A stretch of DNA of 64,000 nt from Sphingobium baderi (GTDB lineage: Bacteria; Pseudomonadota; Alphaproteobacteria; Sphingomonadales; Sphingomonadaceae): contig NZ_CP013264.1 in assembly GCF_001456115.1 (NCBI RefSeq), forward strand, positions 3,800,501-3,864,500. Direction: 5' to 3'. A model generated the notes under the pieces. The model was not told the DNA's origin. It ran no database searches and saw nothing but the letters and a program-made list of their open reading frames with translations. A program made the position numbers and the translations under genes. Positions 16,893 to 25,322 of this stretch are shown here, one piece after another. Each line of letters starts with the position of its first letter. The first letter of the stretch is position 1.

Positions 16893-18275
16893 TCAGCGCG
16901 TTTCGATAGGGATGACATTGCGCGAGTGGATACCCAGCTTCACCGGCTCGAACACCGCCTGACGCCGTCGTTCGAGACGGGCCAGCAGCGTGAAGAGTGC
17001 AAGCTCTTCCTCGGCAGGAGCCTGCTGCACGTGCCGCTCGAGCGCCAGAACGGCATCGTCGATATCCGCAAAATCCACCTTCAGATAAGCGCTGATATCC
17101 GCATGGTCGCGGGCACGCAGTTCGTCTCCACAGCGATCATCCCGCTCAATCCACTCGGCCAGTTCCAGCGCCTGCTCCAGCGTATGCGTATCAATCGGCG
17201 CCGCGCCGCGCACCTGGCGGATCGTGTCGTCAAGCGCAGCGATCGCTGTGCCGCTCTTGCCCGCCGAGGGCGTGATCGGCACGGCATCATGATCGGGAAA
17301 CGGCGCGTGCAGCAGCTTGGACAAGGCCAGCAAAATGCATTTTCGCAGAGACATATCCCATGACAGATAAACGGCGTGCGGATCGCCAGGAGCCGGCTTG
17401 CCGACGGTGCCCGCGAACTGCATCGTCCCCAATGTCGAAAACAAGGCAATATAATATTGCACGATGTCGTGATCGACCGGCTCGCCCGTCGCTTCTTCAT
17501 AGTAGCGGAACAATTCCGGCAGCGGGCGTCCCATCGGTTCCACGCTGTCGCGCATGGCCAGCGTCGCCAGATCGACGTGTGGATCGCTCACAAGGCCAAA
17601 TTCAAAGTCATAAAAGCCGGTCATCCGGCCATCCTCCACGAGGAATTGGCCGCAATCGAACTGGACGAAACTGGCCCGTGTACGATGCCCGGGATAGTTC
17701 CGCTCCAGCCAGCGGATGACGAACTCAAGCAGCGGCTCAGGCTTGCTTTTCGTGCGCTGGTAGAGCGGCATGTAGGCGCGCAAGCCGACCAGCGCTATTT
17801 CCTCCGGCGTATCGGGAATCTCGATGCCGATTGCGGCAAACGAGTCGAGCGGCAGCTGATGCATGACCGCCAGCCCGTTCATCAGCGCGCGGCCAATTTC
17901 CCGGCGCTGATCATCGGACGTTGTGGCGGCATGCACATCGCGGGTGCCGGGCAATGAATCCATGATGATACATGGGGGATCAGCGCAATAGCCGTGGATG
18001 CGTGGCACCGGCACGCCGCCCCGATGGAGCACATCAATAATGTCCGCCTCGCGCTTCAGATCGGGAAAAATCGCCACGTCGCCAACGCGATTGCCGCGCA
18101 GGTGCAGCGGCAGGATGGTTCCGTCCATTTCCACGTCGGCAAACCATGCCGGTCGCCAGCGAGCCTGCTGTTCGAGCCGCACGATCTTGCCGCCTGTGGT
18201 TTTTTCCACGAGCGCCTTGATCCGATCCAGCCCCGTCTCGTCATATGGGTTGCCCGCAACTTCATTCGAACTCAT
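16893..18275 (-). CDS. Aminoglycoside phosphotransferase-like protein with atypical catalytic loop
   Basis: A 460-residue protein of the APH/choline-kinase-like fold. The C-lobe is recognisable from HRTRASFVQFDCGQF (197-211) and FYDFEFGLVSDP (221-232). The usual catalytic loop H-G-D-x4-N is replaced by Q205-F206-D207-C-G-Q210, two residues shorter and without the His or Asn, although the Asp and the DFE metal-site Asp (D223) remain. The protein could phosphorylate a small hydroxylated substrate or a CoA-linked intermediate, or be a non-catalytic homologue. It is in an operon with a sulfotransferase. A paralogue with the same loop shortening is at 38168-39505. Confidence 0.8.
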   Translation of the reverse strand: MSSNEVAGNPYDETGLDRIKALVEKTTGGKIVRLEQQARWRPAWFADVEMDGTILPLHLRGNRVGDVAIFPDLKREADIIDVLHRGGVPVPRIHGYCADPPCIIMDSLPGTRDVHAATTSDDQRREIGRALMNGLAVMHQLPLDSFAAIGIEIPDTPEEIALVGLRAYMPLYQRTKSKPEPLLEFVIRWLERNYPGHRTRASFVQFDCGQFLVEDGRMTGFYDFEFGLVSDPHVDLATLAMRDSVEPMGRPLPELFRYYEEATGEPVDHDIVQYYIALFSTLGTMQFAGTVGKPAPGDPHAVYLSWDMSLRKCILLALSKLLHAPFPDHDAVPITPSAGKSGTAIAALDDTIRQVRGAAPIDTHTLEQALELAEWIERDDRCGDELRARDHADISAYLKVDFADIDDAVLALERHVQQAPAEEELALFTLLARLERRRQAVFEPVKLGIHSRNVIPIETR

Positions 18276-18454
18276 GATCAGCTTTCTGTTTCCATGGCTT
18301 ATGTTCCTTTGCGGCGTCCTGTCGGCATTGCACTCGATATTTCACGCGCAGGCGGCCACCCACCCGAAATTTTACGCCGGGGCCGCTTAAAGCATATCAA
18401 TCTGGTCAACTTGCCGCGGTCAACCCAGAGGGCATTGCAGATACGCCAGCCAGC

Positions 18455-19618
18455 TCACAGCCCGAACCGCTCCTTATAGGGCTTGAAGATGCGCGCGAGT
18501 TCCTTGCGGTCGAGCCCATGCTGCTCGGGGGAATGGTTGAATCGCCCATGACGATCCACCTTGTTGGACGGGTGCGCCAGCCAGGCACGAATGCGTTGCT
18601 CGAAATAGGAGGTGAAGGGCAGTCCCTGCGATTCATAGACCCCGGCGAGCGCAGCGACAGGATCCTTCACCAGGTCCGCGAACCGCAGGTGGTAGATTCG
18701 CGGGTCATTCACCATAGGATTCGCCAGCACCGCCTGCACGCCAGCCTCCACCGCCTCCACCATCCTGGACGGCTCCTCGCGCCAGTTTCCTCCGCGGATC
18801 GGCTGGTAGAAGATATTGTTGATCGATATCATCGAGGCGATCTGATCTTCTATCGGGCGATGGCACCACACGCCGATGGCATCGGGAAAAACATCGAACA
18901 GCGATGGCGCCATGTAATGATGAAGGACGCCCTTGCCGACCCAGCGGGCAGTCGGCCGCTTCCACTGATATTGCCGCATCATATTTTTCTGGAACAGATA
19001 ATGGGCGTGCGGGTCCGACGGGGGCAAGGTCGGCGGCACGCTGGGCGTGTTCTGGAAGTGCAGCGGATAAACGAACCGGAAATCGAGGCAAGCGCCCCAC
19101 TCATCCTCCGCCTCGGCCATCGCTCCCTTGTCGTGATAAGGATGCGCGACCAACGCCATGCGTTCGCGATCGATCACATGCTGGGTATAAGCGTCGCCTG
19201 CCCTGAACGCTTCGGCATCGGCATCGGGATCGAGCCCGGGCGGCGGTGACGGGAACAACCCGTCCATATAACGCGGGGTGCGATGACCCCAGTCCAGAGA
19301 CAGCAGCTTTTGCGACAAGGTGGTGCCACCGCGCGGAAAGCCCATCACGAATATCGGTCGGGTGATCTCTTCATCCAGAATCGCGGGATAGTCCGCCCAG
19401 TCGCGGGACAACTGAAGCCGCATCTCGACGATACGCCGCAGATCACGGAGCGATCCTTCCACGGCATCCTCGCGCGGTTTGGCGAAATCATTGAACTGCT
19501 CGACGATGGCAATATATCGCTCGCGAACAGCCGGATCGGCATGCGAGCCCAGACTCGTATCCTCTGCCACGCGATCAAAGATTGCTGCGCCGTCGAAATA
19601 TCCTGAGGCTGTAAGCAT
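18455..19618 (-). CDS. Sulfotransferase family protein
   Basis: A 387-residue cytosolic sulfotransferase-like enzyme. The 5'-phosphosulfate-binding loop is clear at about residues 92-107 (VMGFPRGGTTLSQKLLS), and the 3'-phosphate region is represented by the HRPIEDQIASM segment. Such enzymes transfer sulfate from PAPS to hydroxyl or amino groups; some bacterial members are annotated only from the P-loop. It starts at ATG 19618 and sits between a DUF1214 gene and a phosphotransferase in the TBDR operon, so it probably modifies the same imported compound. The substrate is not readable from sequence. Confidence 0.85.
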   Translation of the reverse strand: MLTASGYFDGAAIFDRVAEDTSLGSHADPAVRERYIAIVEQFNDFAKPREDAVEGSLRDLRRIVEMRLQLSRDWADYPAILDEEITRPIFVMGFPRGGTTLSQKLLSLDWGHRTPRYMDGLFPSPPPGLDPDADAEAFRAGDAYTQHVIDRERMALVAHPYHDKGAMAEAEDEWGACLDFRFVYPLHFQNTPSVPPTLPPSDPHAHYLFQKNMMRQYQWKRPTARWVGKGVLHHYMAPSLFDVFPDAIGVWCHRPIEDQIASMISINNIFYQPIRGGNWREEPSRMVEAVEAGVQAVLANPMVNDPRIYHLRFADLVKDPVAALAGVYESQGLPFTSYFEQRIRAWLAHPSNKVDRHGRFNHSPEQHGLDRKELARIFKPYKERFGL

Positions 19619-19690
19619 GAAGTCCGTGTCTTTCCCGGCTCTCGCCGAAATGGAGGTTGAAGCGGAGAAGGCGACAAATGGCGCGGCGGC

Positions 19691-20932
19691 TCAATAGCCG
19701 TAAATGGCCAGCACATCGCGACTGCGCTGTGCAAGCTGAGCCTGCCTCTCCACAGGTGAAATGAAGATCGTACCGGCCGGAAGCGCGGTGAACGCATCTT
19801 GTGACCTCACGCTGGTCACCTTCGGCAGATCAACCGCCTGTTCCTGATAAAATTGGCGAAACTGCATCATGCCCAGTTCCGCCGCGTCGAGCGGGTCGAG
19901 CCAGTTGGGTGCGCCGATATCATCCTTGGACAGGACAAAGCGATATTTGCCGTCAGCATCTTGCCGTGCCTGATGACCGTTCAGGCTCGACTGATGATAA
20001 ACATAGTCGATGAGCTGAATGTAACGGTTGGCGATGCTGAAGCTCCAATAGCGACTGGTCGGCGCGTTCACCTCGATAATCAGCGCTTCATCGTCTTTCA
20101 GACTGAAGATCATATTGTGATAGACCGCAAGGGGATTACCCCCCGCATTGGCCGGAATATGCTGCATAGCGAAGCGGTTGAACTGACGATCCTGCGCCGC
20201 CAGGCTTCTATCGAACCCCGCTGTCACCCACGCTCGGACGATGAACTTGACGAAGCGGGCAGCGTGCTCAAGCTTTGCGATCAGCGCCGGTTCGTCGTTC
20301 AGCATTGGCCGTGCCGGCGTATCGGATACGCGTTCGATCCACATGCTGGACGGGCGCGCCTTGCCCCAGTCATAGAAAGTTTCGCGAACGAACAGCATCA
20401 TGACATGCTGATTGGGGTCCAGCTGAATCCAGTTGCCGGGATGCGGCTCCGGACTGGCGATGATCTCGAAGCTCCCGTCCGCATCCATCTGCATGTCGTC
20501 GACGAGATAGGATTTCGTTGGCAGCTTGACGAACTCGGCATCCTCGACGATCCCGAACAGTGGCTGAACCTGAATGTCGAGAAACACGCAATCGCTGCGC
20601 TTGCCGCTGATGCGATAGGTCTGCCTGCCATCGACGAAACCCCATCGATACCCGTAGTCGGGCGATGGGAACCCCCAGTTCCAGCTCATCGGTTCATGCA
20701 GATAACGATAGAAGCGCGGATAATCGACCTGAGGCGCGATGATCCATTGATAGCTGACCGCCTGCATCTGCATCAGGAACTGGGTAGCCTGCTGCCGGAC
20801 GGTCGGCAGCTCGGCATATTCGCGGGAATAGATGAATTCACGCACCACTTCGATGGCATCAAGGTAAGCGCGCCATGCGTCCCGCACGGCGGGAGACATA
20901 TGGTCTGCCGCATTAACTGGCTGGTCGTTCAT
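19691..20932 (-). CDS. DUF1214-domain protein (cytoplasmic form)
   Basis: A 413-residue protein whose C-terminal half matches the DUF1214 pattern: LKDDEALIIEVNAP, YWSFSIANRY, YHQSSLNGHQ, GAPNWLDP. The start is ATG at 20932 (MNDQPVNAADHMSP), preceded by GAGGTG. No signal peptide is visible. The family has no settled biochemical function and often occurs in degradation gene sets. The paralogue at 51771-53048 has a signal peptide and pairs with another TBDR. Here it is flanked by amidase and sulfotransferase genes. Confidence 0.8.
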   Translation of the reverse strand: MNDQPVNAADHMSPAVRDAWRAYLDAIEVVREFIYSREYAELPTVRQQATQFLMQMQAVSYQWIIAPQVDYPRFYRYLHEPMSWNWGFPSPDYGYRWGFVDGRQTYRISGKRSDCVFLDIQVQPLFGIVEDAEFVKLPTKSYLVDDMQMDADGSFEIIASPEPHPGNWIQLDPNQHVMMLFVRETFYDWGKARPSSMWIERVSDTPARPMLNDEPALIAKLEHAARFVKFIVRAWVTAGFDRSLAAQDRQFNRFAMQHIPANAGGNPLAVYHNMIFSLKDDEALIIEVNAPTSRYWSFSIANRYIQLIDYVYHQSSLNGHQARQDADGKYRFVLSKDDIGAPNWLDPLDAAELGMMQFRQFYQEQAVDLPKVTSVRSQDAFTALPAGTIFISPVERQAQLAQRSRDVLAIYGY

Positions 20933-21051
20933 CGAGCACCTCGGACAGAAGGGGGGCAAGCTTGTCGACCGACAGAACAGCTTGTCGCCGGCTGATGAAG
21001 AACGGATCATAGCCATCGAGCGATGCGCGCAATCAATTCCACTGGGCTTGC

Positions 21052-22452
21052 TCAGAAGGTCGGCGGGCGCTGGTCATGCGGGAATGCCTTCTGAAAAGCG
21101 CGAGCGATCTTGAACATCTTGGCTTCGCTGCCGGGCTTGCCAACGATCTGCAATCCGACGGGAAGCCCATCGACGAAGCCCGCCGGCACCGAAAAGGCAG
21201 GCATGGACAGCCAGTTGAAGAGCATGACGTGGCTTGTATAGACGCCCGCGAAACTGCCATGCGGATATTGCGGACTGTTGATCGTCCAGCAATCGTTCCA
21301 GTCCTCAATCTTGCGCGGGAGCAGCTGGGTCGTCGGCGTGAGCAGCACGTCATAATCCTTGAACAGGCGATTGAACCTGTCCACATTCTCGCCGCGCGAT
21401 TGCAGGGATGCCCATAATTCGTCGGCCGGGGGCTGCTCGCCCATGCCGCGCCCGCCAGCGCCGAAAGCGCGGTTGATCATCATGAAGCCGTCCCAGAAGT
21501 CGTCCCATTTCTCGTCGGTGGTCTCGACCGTGGCGCCAAGCTGGTTGAAGCCGTGCGCGGCTGCGCGGATGGCGGCGATCACGCGCGGGCTTTCTTCCTG
21601 CGCGTAGAGCGAGGCGAAGCCCATATCGTCGCTCCATGCGAAGCGCATCCCCTCCACGCCGTCTTCAATGTTCGCGCTATAATTATCGGGTTCATCGTAC
21701 AGGCTATAGAAATCGCGACCATCCGGACCAGCCATCGCCTGCGTGGCGATGGCGCCATCGAGCACGTCGCGGCACATCGGGCCCGTGCTCGCGGTGAGCG
21801 CCATCGCGGGCGCGGATGGGTGAATCCAGGGGATGCGTCCCGGTGTAGCCACGATGCCGAACACCCCGGAATAAGCCGATGGCAGGCGTGTCGAACCGCC
21901 ACCATCAGACCCCAGGCCGATCGGCACCAGACGGGCGCTCGCTGCTGCTGCGGTCCCCGAACTGGACCAGCCCGGCACGCGCGATATGTCCCACGGGTTG
22001 CGCGCCTCGACATCCCAGTTGTAACTCCGCCGGGGGTCTCCGCCAGCAAGGCTCGCATCAGAGCCTGAACCCATGAGCGTATTCGTGCCGATAATCACGG
22101 CTCCCGCCGCCCGCAGCCGCTCGACCTGTACATCATCCCGCGGGGCGGCGGGAATGTTGGACAGGGTTCCCATATCGAACGTCGGCAGACCTTCGACAAA
22201 GATGTGGCCCTTCACCGAAACGGGGATACCGTGGAGGGAGCCTAGCTGCTCCCCCACCGCGACCGCCCGCTCGGCCCGTGCGGCCTGCGCGCGCGCGCCG
22301 GCATGATCGACATGTGCGAAAGATTGAATCTTGCCGTCATGCTCTTCGATCCGCGCGAGGAAATGTTCGGTCACCTCCACCGGCGAAATCTCCCGCCTGA
22401 CGATCAGATCCCGAATCTGCCAAGCCGGCATCCATGTGATTTCGTTGAGCAT
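21052..22452 (-). CDS. Amidase-signature family hydrolase
   Basis: A 466-residue amidase-signature enzyme. The catalytic Ser-cisSer-Lys system is recognisable: Lys in IPVSVKGHI, the cis-Ser in GWSSSGTAAAASA and the nucleophile Ser in SDGGGSTRLPSAYSG. It hydrolyses an amide or ester bond in the cytoplasm. The first codon is set at MLNEITWMP (22452); the frame to 22497 adds 15 unconserved residues. As the second gene of the operon, directly after the TBDR, it is a candidate for the first cleavage step on the imported molecule. Confidence 0.88.
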   Translation of the reverse strand: MLNEITWMPAWQIRDLIVRREISPVEVTEHFLARIEEHDGKIQSFAHVDHAGARAQAARAERAVAVGEQLGSLHGIPVSVKGHIFVEGLPTFDMGTLSNIPAAPRDDVQVERLRAAGAVIIGTNTLMGSGSDASLAGGDPRRSYNWDVEARNPWDISRVPGWSSSGTAAAASARLVPIGLGSDGGGSTRLPSAYSGVFGIVATPGRIPWIHPSAPAMALTASTGPMCRDVLDGAIATQAMAGPDGRDFYSLYDEPDNYSANIEDGVEGMRFAWSDDMGFASLYAQEESPRVIAAIRAAAHGFNQLGATVETTDEKWDDFWDGFMMINRAFGAGGRGMGEQPPADELWASLQSRGENVDRFNRLFKDYDVLLTPTTQLLPRKIEDWNDCWTINSPQYPHGSFAGVYTSHVMLFNWLSMPAFSVPAGFVDGLPVGLQIVGKPGSEAKMFKIARAFQKAFPHDQRPPTF

Positions 22453-22565
22453 TCGGTCGTCTCCTGGAGCATGTGCCACGACGCGCGGCCAACACATATT
22501 TAACTTATGAAATTATTATTATTCCAATATTTGGAATATAATCCAGATTGATGATAATGTTATAT

Positions 22566-24830
22566 TCAGAACTTGAATTTTGCTTCCATGGCAAGAATTC
22601 TCGGCTCCGCATATGTGTAAAGCAGGGTGCCGAAATTCGCCAACTGATTGGCATTGCCCACGATATACTTTTTGTTGGTGACGTTTCGGGCATAAGCCGC
22701 CAGCGACAGGCCGGTCCCTGCGATATCCCGCCACTCTACCCTGAGGTCGAGCTTGGCATAGCCCTTGACGGTTGTCCCAGGCTGGAGAACCCCATCGATC
22801 CGATTCGCCGGATCGAAGGCCACGCCTGTCTGGTAATAGAGCGCGGCCAGCGCCGTCACCGTGCCAAGCTCATTGGACAGCGGCATATTCAACCGCGGCG
22901 TGAGGGTGAATTGGTGACGTGGCGCATTGGGAAAGCGGCTGTCACTGAGGTCCGCCGAGACGAGACCCGTGGGTGTCACGACGAAATCCGTGTAATCTTT
23001 ATACTGGGTATCGAGATAGGCATATTGAAAGCTCGTCTCGAAGACTGGGCTCGGGGCGACGCTCAGTTCCAGATCGAGGCCCTTGACATTGCCGCGAGCT
23101 GCATTGGTCGTATAGGTTGCAGCCGGAACTGTCGGCAGAAGCACCAGCCTCTGTATGTTCTTGTAATCGTCGTAGAACAGATCGACGTTCGCGCGGATCT
23201 TCCACCCCCCTTCGGTGACGAAGAAGGATTTGATGCCGATCTCATAATCCGTGACCGTCTCGGGCGCATAGGATAACAGTTCCGGTGTCGAGGCGGCCGG
23301 ATTGAACCCGCCAGCACGAAAACCGCGGCGGACGGCACCGTAGACGCTCACATTGGGATTGATCTTGTAAAGCGCGCTGGCATTCCAGGTCGTGGCCTTG
23401 AACGAGCCCGATGCGGCAAGGACGGGGCCAGCCGGGAAGCCGGGAACAAGCAGGCTCGTTTGCGCCTTGGACGACCGGCTATCCTTCGTCCGCCGGATAC
23501 CGCCTGTCAGCGCAAGCGCATCTGTGACATCGTAGGTGACTTCCAGAAAACCCGCCCTGGTCTTCTGATCGCCCTTGTTGAAACCGGCAGCGGGCAGGAA
23601 TCCCAGACCCTGCAGATATTGAACGGTCTGCGACGCCAATCGATAGGGGTCTTTGAGTGTCTCATCATAATAACCGACGACGAAGCGCAACTGGCTGAAA
23701 TCGCCTCGTAGCTGAATTTCTTCGGTACGGTTCTTGGTATAGCCTTTGAACGGATTTACCACGTCGAGCACCGGCAAGGTGGTGCCGTCCAGATCAAAAC
23801 CGCGCGAGACATCGAATTCCCTGTAACTGAAGATGTTCTTCAGTGAGATATTTTCCGTTATATCCAGTGTGGTCGTATTGATGACCCCGTTCGATTTGAA
23901 CTTGTTGAACAAAGGCTGGCTCGTGGCCAGCTTTCGGATTCCCAGCGCCTGCTGATTGGCCAGCAGGGCCGTAAATTCCGCGGCGAGCGGGTGCGAGGCA
24001 CGAAAGCCCGAGAATATCTGGGCCACGCCATGCTCGTCGATCCGCGTACGCTCAACGATAGTGTAGTTTTCGAAGCCTTCGACAGGGGAAAGGATCAGGC
24101 TCGCCCGGAACGATGTCTTGTGCTCGTCATTCGCCCGCTTGCCCGATGTAAGTTCATGCACATAGCCATCGCGGCGGAGGATCTGGCCCGCCACCCGCAA
24201 CATAACCTTGTCCGGCACGATCGCGCCTCCGACCGCGAATTCAAGATCGCGGCGATCATATGAGCCCAACCGCCCGGTAATGAAGCCCTCCCACTCATTG
24301 CCCGGTCTCACGGGAGAAAACAGGATCGCGCCGCCCGTCGTATTCCTGCCGAACAACGTTCCTTGGGGGCCCTTCAACACCTGAACGCTGGCAAGGTCGT
24401 AGAATTGCGTCGAAAATTCGGGGACCTCCGCGAAGTAGGGGACAACGCCTGGCGCACTTTGGCCAAGCGTCTGCCCCTGTCCGCGCAACGAGAATTGCGC
24501 GGTGGTCCCCGAACCACTTGCCTGCACGCTCAACCCCGGCGCGACGTTCGGCAGATCGAAGGCGCTGCGCACGTTGCGTTCGGTCAATTGCCGCGCATCG
24601 ACGACTGTGATCGAAAGCGGGACATTCTGGAGCCGCTCGTTAACGCGCCGCGCGGTAACAACGATGTCTTCGGCCATGGCCTGGTCGATTCGGGACGATC
24701 CGGACTCACCGGCCGTGATGCGAGGCGATTCCGCAGGCGCCTGTGCATAAGCGAGGCCCACCGGCAACGCCAGGCAGGTAAATCCGGTCGCCTTGGCGAT
24801 GCGAGACATTTCTTTGGCCATACGAGACAT
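22566..24830 (-). CDS. TonB-dependent outer-membrane receptor 1
   Basis: A 754-residue TBDR. It has a signal peptide ending at AYA-QA, a TonB-box-like segment EDIVVTARR, the plug domain with LKGPQGTLFGRNTTGGAI, a 22-strand barrel and a terminal aromatic residue (MEAKFKF). The start is ATG at 24830 (MSRMAKEMS) preceded by GGGAG. It imports a ligand across the outer membrane using TonB energy; sphingomonad receptors of this type often accompany catabolic genes rather than siderophore genes. It leads the six-gene operon to 16476. Confidence 0.93.
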   Translation of the reverse strand: MSRMAKEMSRIAKATGFTCLALPVGLAYAQAPAESPRITAGESGSSRIDQAMAEDIVVTARRVNERLQNVPLSITVVDARQLTERNVRSAFDLPNVAPGLSVQASGSGTTAQFSLRGQGQTLGQSAPGVVPYFAEVPEFSTQFYDLASVQVLKGPQGTLFGRNTTGGAILFSPVRPGNEWEGFITGRLGSYDRRDLEFAVGGAIVPDKVMLRVAGQILRRDGYVHELTSGKRANDEHKTSFRASLILSPVEGFENYTIVERTRIDEHGVAQIFSGFRASHPLAAEFTALLANQQALGIRKLATSQPLFNKFKSNGVINTTTLDITENISLKNIFSYREFDVSRGFDLDGTTLPVLDVVNPFKGYTKNRTEEIQLRGDFSQLRFVVGYYDETLKDPYRLASQTVQYLQGLGFLPAAGFNKGDQKTRAGFLEVTYDVTDALALTGGIRRTKDSRSSKAQTSLLVPGFPAGPVLAASGSFKATTWNASALYKINPNVSVYGAVRRGFRAGGFNPAASTPELLSYAPETVTDYEIGIKSFFVTEGGWKIRANVDLFYDDYKNIQRLVLLPTVPAATYTTNAARGNVKGLDLELSVAPSPVFETSFQYAYLDTQYKDYTDFVVTPTGLVSADLSDSRFPNAPRHQFTLTPRLNMPLSNELGTVTALAALYYQTGVAFDPANRIDGVLQPGTTVKGYAKLDLRVEWRDIAGTGLSLAAYARNVTNKKYIVGNANQLANFGTLLYTYAEPRILAMEAKFKF

Positions 24831-25322
24831 CTTACTCTCCCGATATGCTCGGTTGCCGGCCTGCACGTGGCCGGCTCCGAACGTTTATATGCGACCGACT
24901 CTGCCTCTGAGGCTCAGAGTGGGTGCGTCGCTTGGCCCGATTTCTAGCAATCGCCCAATAATAAAATAGGGGTCACTATTCGTGTCAGGAGAAACCATGG
25001 GCAGTAGAACAGGCCTCTTGGTAATTTTGACCACTATTTTATCGAACATAAACAGATAATATGGAAGGCAACCATATTAATGACTTACAAAACATCTTGG
25101 GTTGATGGAATTTCCAGATTCATGGACGGAATGCGCTCGCCCGACATCCATTGGATTTCGGCATAACTGTTGAAAAATTTGATAGAATGAAGGGTTGTTC
25201 GCTCGATCACTTCATAATTCACGAATTTCAGCCGTGCGGCGCTTATCGACGGGATAGCGGGCAATGAACAAAAGCGGCCATCTCGACGCAACCAGCTCGG
25301 ACCAGACAAATAGGAGAATATC
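24831..25322. promoter_or_regulatory. AT-rich divergent promoter region with an inverted repeat
   Basis: A 492-base intergenic region between the TBDR operon and the divergent hydrolase gene. It contains a perfect inverted repeat TAATATGG-N7-CCATATTA at 25057-25079 and two similar words, GGTCACTATT (near 24967) and GACCACTATT (near 25029). These are operator candidates for a local regulator such as the tandem-GntR protein at 28670-29977. No convincing gene is present in it. Confidence 0.45.
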
